A DNA stretch of 64,000 nucleotides from JACCZX01 sp963801035 (GTDB lineage: Bacteria; Pseudomonadota; Gammaproteobacteria; Burkholderiales; Burkholderiaceae_F), in assembly GCA_963801035.1 (NCBI GenBank), contig CAWDDF010000007.1, forward strand, positions 310,001-374,000. The letters are read 5' to 3'. How positions within the stretch are numbered: the first letter of the stretch is position 1; each line of letters begins with the position of its first letter. Position numbers and translations under genes: made by a program. Shown here one piece after another: positions 1 through 8,541 of this stretch. Below the pieces are notes generated by a model. The model was not told the origin of the DNA and searched no databases. It worked only from the letters and a program-made list of their open reading frames with translations.

Positions 1-2
1 AT

Positions 3-569
3 CAGGCGCTCGCGGCCAACCGCAAATCGGTTCGTGCCCTAATACTCAACGGTGACCTTGCGGCCAAGCGCGGGGAGCTGCAAGAAGCACTGCGCCAGTG
101 GCGCGGCGTCGAGGAAGCTTCTGCTGAGTATGTGCCACTGATCGCGGCTCGCGTCGCTGATGCGATGGCGGCCGAAGGCCGTGAGCAGGATGCACTTGAA
201 TGGCTCGAGCACGCACTGCGCGAAGCGCCGTCGATTGACCTGCTGGATGTCGTTGCGCATCGCGCGACGGCGTGGCGCGGTGCTGCTGTTGCCGAGAAGC
301 TGATTTCCAAGGAAACGCAGCGGCATCCGTCGCTACTGGGTTTTGAGCGGCTGCTCGAAGCCCGAATGGCCAATAATCAGAGTAATGGCAAGGACGACGA
401 TGAACTGCGATTGCTCAGCTCGCTGCTGAGTAATCACACCCAAAAGCTTGCTCGATACCGCTGCAGCAAGTGCGGCTTTCGCGCGCGTGAGTTTCACTGG
501 AACTGCCCTGGCTGCACGAGTTGGGACAGCTATCCCCCGCGACGTGTCGAGGAACTGGACGTCGCGTGA
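3..569 (+). CDS. lapB: LapB (YciM), C-terminal part, cut by window start
   Basis: The reading frame is open from the left edge and encodes the last 188 residues. They are alpha-helical TPR-like repeats followed by a C-terminal rubredoxin-like zinc ribbon with two CxxC pairs (CSKC and CPGC, about 18 residues apart). That combination is diagnostic of LapB. In the known family LapB is an inner-membrane-anchored cytoplasmic protein that works with FtsH to control LpxC turnover and so lipopolysaccharide amount. The membrane anchor and first TPRs lie outside the window. ftsH itself is found at 40.3 kb. Confidence 0.88.
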   Translation, partial: QALAANRKSVRALILNGDLAAKRGELQEALRQWRGVEEASAEYVPLIAARVADAMAAEGREQDALEWLEHALREAPSIDLLDVVAHRATAWRGAAVAEKLISKETQRHPSLLGFERLLEARMANNQSNGKDDDELRLLSSLLSNHTQKLARYRCSKCGFRAREFHWNCPGCTSWDSYPPRRVEELDVA

Positions 570-640
570 GCCCTCCGCCGGGCCGCCCAAGGAGGGTTCG
601 CTCCCGCTTGGCGGGACGGCGCGTAGCGCCCAGGGTGCAT
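570..640. repeat. GC-rich palindromic intergenic repeat, copy 1
   Basis: The gap between lapB and cysM is filled by a GC-rich imperfect hairpin: gccgggccgcccaagg, a short ttcg loop, then a cttggcggg arm and a cgcgtagcgcccaggg tail. I recognise this arrangement from intergenic repeats scattered through Burkholderiales genomes. A related copy lies at 21.6 kb. It runs up to or into the likely start of cysM. Confidence 0.55.
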
Positions 641-1576
641 CATGACTGCGGTCCAACGCAGTGCCTTTCGACAATAGAGCAAACGATCGGCAATACACCG
701 CTGGTACGGCTGCAGCGCATCGGAGCGGAACAAAGCCTGAGACGCAACAACGTCATTCTCGGCAAACTAGAAGGCAACAACCCGGGCGGATCAGTAAAGG
801 ACAGGCCCGCCTGGTCGATGATCGTGCGCGCTGAAGAGCGCGGACTCATTCGTCCGGGTGATCGTCTGATCGAGGCGACCAGCGGCAATACAGGTATTGC
901 CCTTGCAATGATCGCTGCAATGAAGGGCTATCGCATGACGTTGATCATGCCGGATAACCTGAGCTTCGAACGGCGCTCGAGCATGCGCGCGTATGGCGCG
1001 GAGCTTCTGCTGACACCGGCGGCGTCCGGGTCAAACCACGGTGGCATGGAGTACGCGCGAGACTTGGCATTGCAGATGCAAGCGCGGGGCGAAGGCGTCG
1101 TACTCGACCAGTTCGCAAACGAGGACAACCCGCGCGTGCATTACGAGACGACCGGCCCGGAAGTATGGCGTGATACCGACGGCCGCATCACTCACTTTGT
1201 CAGCGCGATGGGGACCACCGGCACCATCATGGGAGTTTCGCGTTATCTGAAAGAAAAGGATTCCGCGATTCGAATCATTGGCGCGCAGCCAGCAGAGGGC
1301 TCGCAAATCCCCGGCATTCGAAAATGGCCCGAGCCATACCTGCCCAAGATCTACGATGCGTCACGTGTGGACCGCATCGAATCGGTAGCGCAAGCCGAGG
1401 CCGAGACGTTCGCTCGACGGCTCGCAGCCGAAGAGGGGATTTTTTGCGGCATCTCGGCCGGTGGAGCGTGCGCGATTGCACTCCGCGTGGCGGCCGAAGT
1501 CCAGAACGCAACGATCGTGTTCATCGTGTGCGATAGGGGCGACCGCTATCTATCAACTGGAGTTTTCCCCGGCTGA
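635..1576 (+). CDS. cysM: Cysteine synthase B
   Basis: A PLP-dependent O-acetylserine sulfhydrylase (CysM type), using sulfide or thiosulfate to make cysteine or S-sulfocysteine in the cytoplasm. Visible motifs are TIGNTPLVRL near the N-terminus, the PLP lysine in GGSVKDR, the substrate loop TSGNTGIA, and the C-terminal ISAGG and CDRGDRYLSTG segments. CysM rather than CysK is favoured by the EGNNPGGSVKDR and RKWPEPYLP segments. The start is uncertain: homology begins at about 668 (STIEQ) and no in-frame ATG precedes it. GTG 635 is used here. ATG 642 is one base out of frame and would give a good N-terminus if one base were missing from the read. Confidence 0.92.
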   Translation: MHHDCGPTQCLSTIEQTIGNTPLVRLQRIGAEQSLRRNNVILGKLEGNNPGGSVKDRPAWSMIVRAEERGLIRPGDRLIEATSGNTGIALAMIAAMKGYRMTLIMPDNLSFERRSSMRAYGAELLLTPAASGSNHGGMEYARDLALQMQARGEGVVLDQFANEDNPRVHYETTGPEVWRDTDGRITHFVSAMGTTGTIMGVSRYLKEKDSAIRIIGAQPAEGSQIPGIRKWPEPYLPKIYDASRVDRIESVAQAEAETFARRLAAEEGIFCGISAGGACAIALRVAAEVQNATIVFIVCDRGDRYLSTGVFPG

Positions 1577-1584
1577 CACATCCG

Positions 1585-3086
1585 TCATGCGACAGCAACG
1601 GGCACTTTGCCGATCTTCGCCTGCCATTCGCGTGGGCCGGTTTGATGCACTGAAGTGCCGTCAGCGCTGACTGCGACTGTTACCGGCATGTCGCGTACAT
1701 CGAACTCGTAGATCGCTTCCATCCCGAGATCCGCGAAAGCGACAACCTTGGCGCTCTTGATCGCTTTCGCGACCAGATACGCAGCGCCACCGACGGCCAT
1801 CAGGTAGGCGCTCTTGTGCTTTCGTATTGCTTCAATCGCTACCGGGCCGCGCTCGGCCTTGCCGATCATCGCGATCAAACCTGTCTGCGCAAGCATCATG
1901 TCGGTGAACTTATCCATTCGCGTTGAAGTCGTTGGACCGGCGGGACCGACCACTTCGCTGCGCACCGGATCGACAGGTCCGACGTAGTAAATCACGCGAT
2001 TGGTGAAGTCGACAGGCAGCTTTTCTTTCTTTGCGAGCATGTCGGCAATGCGCTTATGCGCCGCATCCCGTCCCGTCAGCATGCGGCCATTGAGAAGCAG
2101 CGTCTGCCCAGGTGCCCAGGAGGCGACTTCGTCTTTGGTCAGCGTGTCCAGATTGACGCGCGTGCTGCGGTTGTAGTCTGGTTGCCAGTTCACGTCCGGC
2201 CATAGGTCGAGCGATGGCGGCTCGATATACGCGGGCCCCGAACCATCAAGCTCGAAGTGCGCGTGACGCGTCGCTGCACAGTTGGGAATCATCGCAACCG
2301 GTTTGCCGGCAGCATGCGTTGGATACATCTTGACTTTGACGTCGAGCACCGTGGTCAGCCCGCCGAGGCCCTGCGCGCCGATGCCAAGCGCATTGACCTT
2401 GTCGAACAATTCAACTCTCAGCTTTTCGACATCAGTGCGCGCGCCGCGTTGTTTGAGGTCGAACATGTCGAGGTCCTCCATCAGCGCTTCCTTCGCCAGC
2501 AGCATTGCCTTTTCTGCGGTGCCGCCGATACCGATGCCGAGCATTCCGGGTGGACACCATCCCGCACCCATCGTCGGCACCGTTTGCAGTACCCAGTCGA
2601 CGATCGAGTCGCTCGGATTCGAGCATGACGAACTTGCTCTTGTTTTCTGAACCGCCGCCCTTTGCGGCGACCATGACATCGACTTTGTCGCCGGGCACAA
2701 GCTGCACGTTGATGACTGCCGGAGTGTTATCGCCGGTGTTCTTGCGACCGAATTCCGGCGGATGCAACGATCGACGCACGCAGCAGGTTGTCCGGATTGC
2801 CGTAGCCGCGGCGCACGCCCTCGTTGACCGCATCTTCAAGCGAGCCGGTGAATCCCTCCCATCGCACGTCCATGCCAACCTTCAGAAACACATTGACGAT
2901 GCCGGTGTCCTGGCAAATCGGCCGCTTGCCTTCGGCGCACATTCGCGAGTTGGTCAGAATCTGAGCGATCGCGTCCTTCGCAGCAGCGCTTTGCTCGCCT
3001 TCGTATGCGCGCGCGAGATGACTGATGAAATCCGCTGGATGGTAGTAGCTGATGTACTGCAGCGCGCCGGCGACGCTTTCGATCAA
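1585..3086 (-). CDS. Class I fumarate hydratase (iron-sulfur), two frameshifts
   Basis: A 4Fe-4S class I fumarase that interconverts fumarate and malate in the TCA cycle. The N-terminal part (SRMCAEGKRPICQDTG, with cluster Cys) ends near 2750, a middle segment (AAKGGGSENKSKF) lies in another frame, and the rest (TVPTMGAGWCPPG, GIGAQGLGG, YYVGPVDP, GPAGPTTSTRMD) in a third. The two shifts are at about 2750-2755 and 2615. At the second, removing one base from the gctcgaatccgag context (minus strand) restores the conserved MLNPSDSIVDW. Repaired, the protein is about 500 residues, normal for the family. Its ATG overlaps the stop of the upstream UPF0114 gene (ATGA), so the two are probably co-transcribed. 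Confidence 0.9.
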
Positions 3087-3758
3087 GTCGTCCTGTCGAA
3101 TTGTTCGTCATGCGTGCTCTCTTCGTCGCTCCTGCCAGTGCCAATCATCAACCGATCAGTCGACGCGACCGCCATCGCGGAGAGCAGGAATGTGAAGTGA
3201 ATAACTGTCTGCGCGATCAGCACCTTCGGCGAGTAATTTTCCGCATTGATGAATGTCTTCAGCAGATGAATCGAGCTGATGCCGATGATCGCGGTGGCCA
3301 GTTTGACCTTCAGTACGCTGGCGTTCACGTGCGACAGCCATTCCGGTTGATCCGGATGACTTTCCAGATACATGCGCGACACGAAGGTTTCATAGCCGCC
3401 GATGATGACCATGATCAACAAGGTTCGAAATCATCACGACATCGATCAGCGCCAGCACCACCAGCATGATCACCGTTTCATTGAGCTCCGGCCGCTCGTA
3501 CCCGACCACACCGCCGTCTTTCACGATCGCAGGCAACTGATAACCGATGCTCTTGATCAGCATGTTCAACGCGGTAGGATCACCAAACGCGGCCTCGACA
3601 GATGGATCAGCTCAACCCAGAAGTGATAGACGTAAACCGCTTGCGCCAGGATCAGGCCGACGTATAACGGCAGCTGCAGCCAGCGGGATGCGAAAATCAG
3701 CCGCGGTACGAACGGAATGGGGCGCGACGGTGGCGCGCTGTAGTTCGGTGGCGGACAT
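3083..3758 (-). CDS. UPF0114 (YqhA-like) membrane protein, three frameshifts
   Basis: A member of the UPF0114/TIGR00645 family of small inner-membrane proteins of unknown function. Piecing three frames together from ATG at 3758 gives IFASRWLQLPLYVGLILAQ, a second hydrophobic segment (ETVIMLVVLALIDVVMISN), LIMVIIGGYETFVS and GISSIHLLKTFINA, in family order. Shifts lie near 3715 (an extra C in a CCCC run), 3595 (one base missing before GAG GCC) and 3420 (an extra T in CTTG). Repaired length is about 224 residues, with four predicted membrane segments. The gene precedes fumarase with a 4-base stop/start overlap. Confidence 0.8.
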
Positions 3759-4030
3759 TGGAGAGATGGACGTTGGAAGGACCGAAATTCTATCTGGCGA
3801 CGGTTTCCTATCGTTCATGGCTGGCTATTGAGGCGCGAATCGGCGCCCTCATATCGGAAGTTGGTCGAACGCGCTTTGCTTCGGTCGGTCCAAAGCCGTG
3901 ATTGCGGGAACTGAGCGCAACTGGCGCTGGGGAAAACGATGTAGTGTGATTGAAAACTGCGGATGTTTCTACTAGCGCGGCTTAATTGGCTTTTTAACCG
4001 ATTTTTGTCATTCTTTGTGGAGACGACTTT
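3759..4030. other. Divergent intergenic region, no gene seen
   Basis: 272 bases separate the divergent UPF0114 and htpX genes and must hold both promoters. A GGAG Shine-Dalgarno lies 9 bases before the htpX ATG. I could not assign a convincing -35/-10 pair or a heat-shock promoter by eye. Confidence 0.5.
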
Positions 4031-4922
4031 ATGAAACGTATCGCTCTGTTCGTTTTGACGAACCTTGCGATTATGGCGGTGCTTGGTGCTGTTCCTGACG
4101 GTGCTGTCTTCCGTGTTCGGCATCAACTTCAACCTCGGCGGGCAGACACTGAATGTCGGCAGCCTGGCCATCTTTTCGCTGGTTGTCGGCTTCACCGGTG
4201 CCTTCATTTCGCTGCTGCTATCGAAGCCGATGGCGAAATGGTCGACCGGTGCGCAGGTAATTAGCCAACCATCCAATGCGATGGAGTCCTGGCTCGTCGG
4301 CGCAGTGCAGAGACATGCAGAAAAAGCGCGCATCGGCATGCCTGAGGTCGCCATTTTCGAGGGCGAGCCGAACGCGTTTGCAACCGGTGCTTTCAAGAAC
4401 AGCGCGCTGGTGGCGGTGTCGACCGGACTGCTTCAGTCGATGAGTAAGGATGAAGTCGAGGCTGTTTTGGGCCACGAGGTTTCGCACATCGCAAACGGCG
4501 ACATGGTGACGATGACGCTGCTGCAAGGTGTGATGAATACCTTCGTGGTGTTCGCCTCGCGTGTGATCGGTTACGTCGTTGACCGCATGGTGTTGCGTAA
4601 CGAAAGCGCTGCACCGGGTATCGGGTACTACCTGACGACGATCGTGCTGGATATCGCACTGGGCTTTTTGGCGGCAATCGTGGTGGCGTGGTTCTCCCGT
4701 CGACGCGAGTTCCGCGCGGATGCGGGCGCTGCGGCGCTGATGGGCACGAACCGCCCGATGATCAACGCGTTGGCCCGGCTCGGTGGACAGGATCCGGGGC
4801 AGTTGCCGCAACAGATTCAGACGTTCGGCATCAACGGGCGTCCAAGCGGGATGCTGGCGCTGTTTTCCAGCCATCCACCGATTGAGCAGCGGATCGCCGC
4901 GCTGCAAGCCGCGGGCCGCTAG
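4031..4922 (+). CDS. htpX: Membrane-bound zinc metalloprotease HtpX, one frameshift
   Basis: HtpX is an inner-membrane M48 protease that helps FtsH degrade misfolded membrane proteins. The N-terminus MKRIALFVLTNLAIMAVL is followed after a +1 shift by VLFLTVLSSVFGINFNLGG; removing one T from gtgcttggtg (about 4082) joins them. The zinc motif HEVSH is at about residue 145, the third ligand lies in FRRDA-like FRADAGAA, and four hydrophobic stretches are present. Repaired length is about 296 residues, usual for the family. A factor-independent terminator follows directly. Confidence 0.93.
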
Positions 4923-4948
4923 AGCCGACGCATCTACTGACATATTTA

Positions 4949-4973
4949 GGCCGGGACTTCCCGGCCTTTTTCT
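4949..4973 (+). terminator. Rho-independent terminator after htpX
   Basis: A perfect 7-bp stem GGCCGGG/CCCGGCC with a 4-base loop, followed by TTTTTCTT. It ends htpX and abuts the stop of the convergent MATE gene. Confidence 0.85.
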
Positions 4974-6352
4974 TATCTGTTCTGCGCAGTCCGACGCGAG
5001 ACTACGTTGGCCAGCCATGCCAACGAGATCGCAGCGAATGCAAGCGCCACTGTCGCCGCCTCCCAGAAGCCGACCGCACCGCGCGGAGCGCCCAACAACG
5101 TGTCATTGAAAGCGATCCAGTAGCCACCGATCAGGCCAACACCCCACAGCGAAACGCCGTAGATCACCATCGGCCAAAGCGTGTTCTTGTAGCCGCGCAG
5201 CGCGAAGCCGGCAATCCCCTGGCCGGCATCGAAGACATGGAAGACTGCGGTCCAGCCGATCAAGGTGAGCGCGATCGCGCTGACCGCGGCATCGGTCGTA
5301 TACAGCGCCACCAGTGGCTCGCGCATTAGCCACACCACGGTGGCGGCCACCAGCGCGATGGCAATCGACAAACGAAACCCGCGGAGCGCGGCGGCGCGGG
5401 CAACCCGTGGATGCCCGGCGCCGAGCGATTGTGCGACCAGCACGCTCGCCGCGATGCCAATCGCGAGCGGCACCATGAACAATAACGCTGCGATATTTGC
5501 GACCACCTGATGGCCGGCGACCGATGCTGTCCCCAAGCGCGCGATCAACACGGCCATGAACGTGAACGACGTCACCTCGAACAGCACCGACAGGCCGATC
5601 GGAATGCCCAGCTTCAGTAGCTCGCGCTGACTCTGCCACCGAGCCATATGCACGTGTGCACTGTGAAAGCGCCGAAAAAACGGATCGAATCGCCATACAC
5701 CGAGGTTCAGTGCCAGCATCAGCCATGCCAGAACTGCTGTCGCGACGCCGGCCCCTGCGCCGCCCATTGCCGGAATCGGCCCGGCGCCGAACATGAATAC
5801 CGCATTCAGCGGCACTTTCAGAGCGAGCGCGGAGACGTTGATCAGCATCGTGATCTTCGGGCGCGACACTGCAGCGTTGAGCGCCACGAACGCGCGTGCT
5901 GCCAAGGCCGCCGGCAATCCAAAAGCAATCGCCTGCAAGTAGGTCGTGGCAATCGAGGCAACGTCGGCATCCACGCGCGCGAATCCGAGCCAGGCGTCGG
6001 TCGCAAGCACAATCGGCAAGCCGGCGATCGTCAGGAAAATCGACAGCCAAAGCGCTTGCTGCAGATCGTCGCCGATGGCGCGCCAGCGCTGCGCTCCAAA
6101 GTGATGACCCGCGATCGGCGAAAGTGCTTGCAGCACACCCATCAAGCCGATGTAGACCGACACGTAGATGCTCGAACCCACGGCCACTGCGGCCAGATCG
6201 GTCGCCGACAGTTGGCCCGCCATAATCGTGTCGATCGTGCCGTTTCCGACGAGCGCCAGGTTGGCGATGAAAAGCGGCCACCCGAGTTTGACAAAAGCGC
6301 GTGTCGAAGTGTCGGGAGGATCGTGCCGCGCAGCGTGCTGCGCAGTGTTCAT
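4973..6352 (-). CDS. MATE family efflux transporter (NorM-like)
   Basis: A cation-coupled multidrug and toxin extrusion protein of 459 residues with about twelve hydrophobic segments arranged as two MatE halves. Recognisable family stretches include GTIDTIMAGQLSATDLAAV, SPIAGHHFGAQ and, in the second half, VAGHQVVANIAALLFMVPL and SVLVAQSLGAG. The ATG at 6352 is chosen because it overlaps the stop of the upstream glycosyltransferase by 4 bases (ATGA), which suggests translational coupling. The drug or metabolite exported cannot be deduced. Confidence 0.9.
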   Translation of the reverse strand: MNTAQHAARHDPPDTSTRAFVKLGWPLFIANLALVGNGTIDTIMAGQLSATDLAAVAVGSSIYVSVYIGLMGVLQALSPIAGHHFGAQRWRAIGDDLQQALWLSIFLTIAGLPIVLATDAWLGFARVDADVASIATTYLQAIAFGLPAALAARAFVALNAAVSRPKITMLINVSALALKVPLNAVFMFGAGPIPAMGGAGAGVATAVLAWLMLALNLGVWRFDPFFRRFHSAHVHMARWQSQRELLKLGIPIGLSVLFEVTSFTFMAVLIARLGTASVAGHQVVANIAALLFMVPLAIGIAASVLVAQSLGAGHPRVARAAALRGFRLSIAIALVAATVVWLMREPLVALYTTDAAVSAIALTLIGWTAVFHVFDAGQGIAGFALRGYKNTLWPMVIYGVSLWGVGLIGGYWIAFNDTLLGAPRGAVGFWEAATVALAFAAISLAWLANVVSRRTAQNR

Positions 6353-8079
6353 CGATCGCGCACCCACACCTTGAACACCTCGTCATAGCGCGCGCGACGC
6401 GTGAACTCGTAAGCGACCTTCCAGCCGCGCAACGGTTCGTCGTCGCTAGTCGTACGCTCGCTGTCCCGATGAATTGCGACTCGACACGAAATCGGCGCAG
6501 CGAACTGCGGCCCGAAGTTCACGCCCCCGTGGTAAGCCAACATTGCTCGGATGCCGATCGGCAAGTGATGGCCCTGCACGCAGCCGTCTCCCCCGACACG
6601 TTTTACCTGTGCGGCGAGAACGGCCGCCGTCGAGGCATAAGAGCGTGTGTACTCGATCGGAGCACCGTAGAGCGAGACGACGACGAGCCACACAGCGGCT
6701 AGACCACCCGCTGCAAAAAAAGGCCCACGCCATAGCATCTTCGGTCTGCGTCGCACTCGCCACAGCGCGAGCAAGAGCCAACCCGCCGTGGCGGCGATCG
6801 CGATCGCAGTCGCAACCAGCGGTACGGAAGGGTCGAGCCCCGGAACAAGGCGCGCTACGGAAGCGGCCATTTTTGGAGGTACGCCGGCATTCCACGCGCC
6901 GAAGTACATCCAAATAGCTAGAAGCGCCAACGTGAACAGCACGAGCGAGAACCAGTCGATCGCATTGTCGGCCGCGCGCCGCAGCGTCGATACGCTAAAG
7001 GCGCCGAGCACAACCAGGCCTGGCACCGCGGCGATCAACTCACGATCGCTTGCGTCGGCGACGAGCAGCACCGCCATGATCGACGCTGCTGTAACCAGCA
7101 ATGGCAACAGCACGTGCGGGCGGCGCCAAACGCTGCGCCACGAATATAAAGTCCACAGCGCGAACGGCCATAGCGGCCACGTGTACCAGCCAACATTGCG
7201 GACAAACCACATCACGCTCGCCAAGTTAGGACCGTAAAACTCGCGCGCGTTCCATGCCCACCAGGCATCGAAGTACAGCACCGCTTGTGGAGTGGCCTTT
7301 TCCGCAGCGAAGGGCCACGCGGCAAACAGCGCCGCGGCAATGACGATTACTACGATCGCTCGCAGTAGGCGATATCGCCCGAACGACAGCACGAAGATCA
7401 ATGCTGCGATTGTCAGTACCCCGGCGGGCAGCATGCCGCGAGTGAGGGCAATCGCGCCCAGCGCGATGCCGGCGCCGACGGTACCTTTCCACGGGTCTTC
7501 CAGCGAGACCGCCAATGCGAGCACGAGAACCGACACGAAGGCGAACAACGCGGTTTCGGCAACGGTCTCATGCATTCGCAACACGATTCCGATCGTCGCG
7601 AGCATCAGCAGCACTGCGATGTCGGCCAACATCCTGCCGTAATCGCGCGGATTGGCTTCGCCACCGAACGCAAATGCCACGGGTTGCGCTTCAGGACGGC
7701 GCGCCAGACGATACGTTGCGTACCAGAGGCTGGTCGTCGCCACGACGAACCACAACACCGTCACCAGCCGCGCAGCGACAATGTCGCCGAAGATTCCGCC
7801 GAACAGTCGAATCATCAACGCGCCGATCCAAAACGGCAGCGGACCTTCTTCGGGCAGAGGCTCTCCGACCACCGATGGCAACCACCACGCGACTGCATCG
7901 CCGTGAGCCATCGTCCACATCACGCCGAACGCGGACGCGTCCTCCAGGCTCCACGGATCGCGCCCGAACAGGCCCGGAACGATGTAGACGGCCAGCAGCC
8001 CGAAGAACATCCAGCGCGGCAGCTTCGCCGCGGCTGCCTCGGTGACGCGAGCCGGCGAGGGACGATGCTCAAAGCTCAT
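6349..8079 (-). CDS. ArnT-like glycosyltransferase (GT39/GT83 type membrane protein)
   Basis: A 576-residue polytopic membrane protein with the layout of the PMT/ArnT family. It has an acidic motif just after the first membrane helix (GRDPWSLEDASAFGVMW), a conserved EGPLPFWIGAL-type stretch, about eleven hydrophobic helices and a C-terminal periplasmic domain. Family members transfer sugars from polyprenyl phosphate to lipid A, proteins or other envelope targets. The neighbours give no specific substrate, and no arn genes are present. It is translationally coupled to the MATE gene. Confidence 0.82.
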   Translation of the reverse strand: MSFEHRPSPARVTEAAAAKLPRWMFFGLLAVYIVPGLFGRDPWSLEDASAFGVMWTMAHGDAVAWWLPSVVGEPLPEEGPLPFWIGALMIRLFGGIFGDIVAARLVTVLWFVVATTSLWYATYRLARRPEAQPVAFAFGGEANPRDYGRMLADIAVLLMLATIGIVLRMHETVAETALFAFVSVLVLALAVSLEDPWKGTVGAGIALGAIALTRGMLPAGVLTIAALIFVLSFGRYRLLRAIVVIVIAAALFAAWPFAAEKATPQAVLYFDAWWAWNAREFYGPNLASVMWFVRNVGWYTWPLWPFALWTLYSWRSVWRRPHVLLPLLVTAASIMAVLLVADASDRELIAAVPGLVVLGAFSVSTLRRAADNAIDWFSLVLFTLALLAIWMYFGAWNAGVPPKMAASVARLVPGLDPSVPLVATAIAIAATAGWLLLALWRVRRRPKMLWRGPFFAAGGLAAVWLVVVSLYGAPIEYTRSYASTAAVLAAQVKRVGGDGCVQGHHLPIGIRAMLAYHGGVNFGPQFAAPISCRVAIHRDSERTTSDDEPLRGWKVAYEFTRRARYDEVFKVWVRDR

Positions 8080-8083
8080 TTAA

Positions 8084-8106
8084 CAAAAAAGGCAGCCGAA
8101 GCTGCC
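8084..8106 (-). terminator. Rho-independent terminator after rpmE2
   Basis: Read on the minus strand: GGCAGC, TTCG tetraloop, GCTGCC, then a run of six T. It lies just after the rpmE2 stop and before the ArnT-like gene, separating the two transcription units. Confidence 0.88.
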
Positions 8107-8129
8107 TTGTCCGCGATCCAGGATTGTGC

Positions 8130-8435
8130 TCACCGGCGGCGTGCGTCAGCCTTGGCCTTCGTCGCCTCGGCAGCAGCCGCATTCACTGCTTCGGTCTTGG
8201 CTGCAAACTTCTGACGGAATTTTTCAACACGGCCCGCTTCCACGATGCGGGTTTGGGCGCCGGTATAAAACGGGTGCGACTCCGACGACGTATCCAGTTT
8301 GAACAGCGGATACGTCTTGCCGTCGATCTCGATCGTCTCACGCGATTGCAGCGTCGAACGCGTGATCAATTTGAAGTCGTTCTGCATGTCCTGAAAGACG
8401 ACTTCGCGGTATTCCGGATGGATGCCTGGTTTCAT
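8130..8435 (-). CDS. rpmE2: 50S ribosomal protein L31 type B
   Basis: bL31 of the type B (YkgM) class, 101 residues, part of the intersubunit bridge of the ribosome. It begins MKPGIHPEYREVVFQD and contains the conserved SHPFYTG motif. The CxxC zinc pairs of type A L31 are absent, so this is the zinc-independent paralogue, typically used under zinc limitation in bacteria with both types. The tail is an Ala/Lys-rich extension ending DARRR. It follows rho on the same strand. Confidence 0.93.
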   Translation of the reverse strand: MKPGIHPEYREVVFQDMQNDFKLITRSTLQSRETIEIDGKTYPLFKLDTSSESHPFYTGAQTRIVEAGRVEKFRQKFAAKTEAVNAAAAEATKAKADARRR

Positions 8436-8541
8436 AGTTCTGGTCCTGTCGTTCGGCCGCCAGTCGCAGCGCTTGCGCTCGACCACGTACCTATTTGGAA
8501 GGCGCGGATTATCCGGCTTTTGGCAGGGGCGAGCAAGCCCG

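Noticed and set aside
5103..6386. Long second frame (over 400 codons) on the same strand as the MATE gene
   Set aside because: It is a GC-rich shadow frame. Composition is Arg/Ala/Ser-rich and no membrane or family pattern appears, while the MATE frame is full of conserved motifs.
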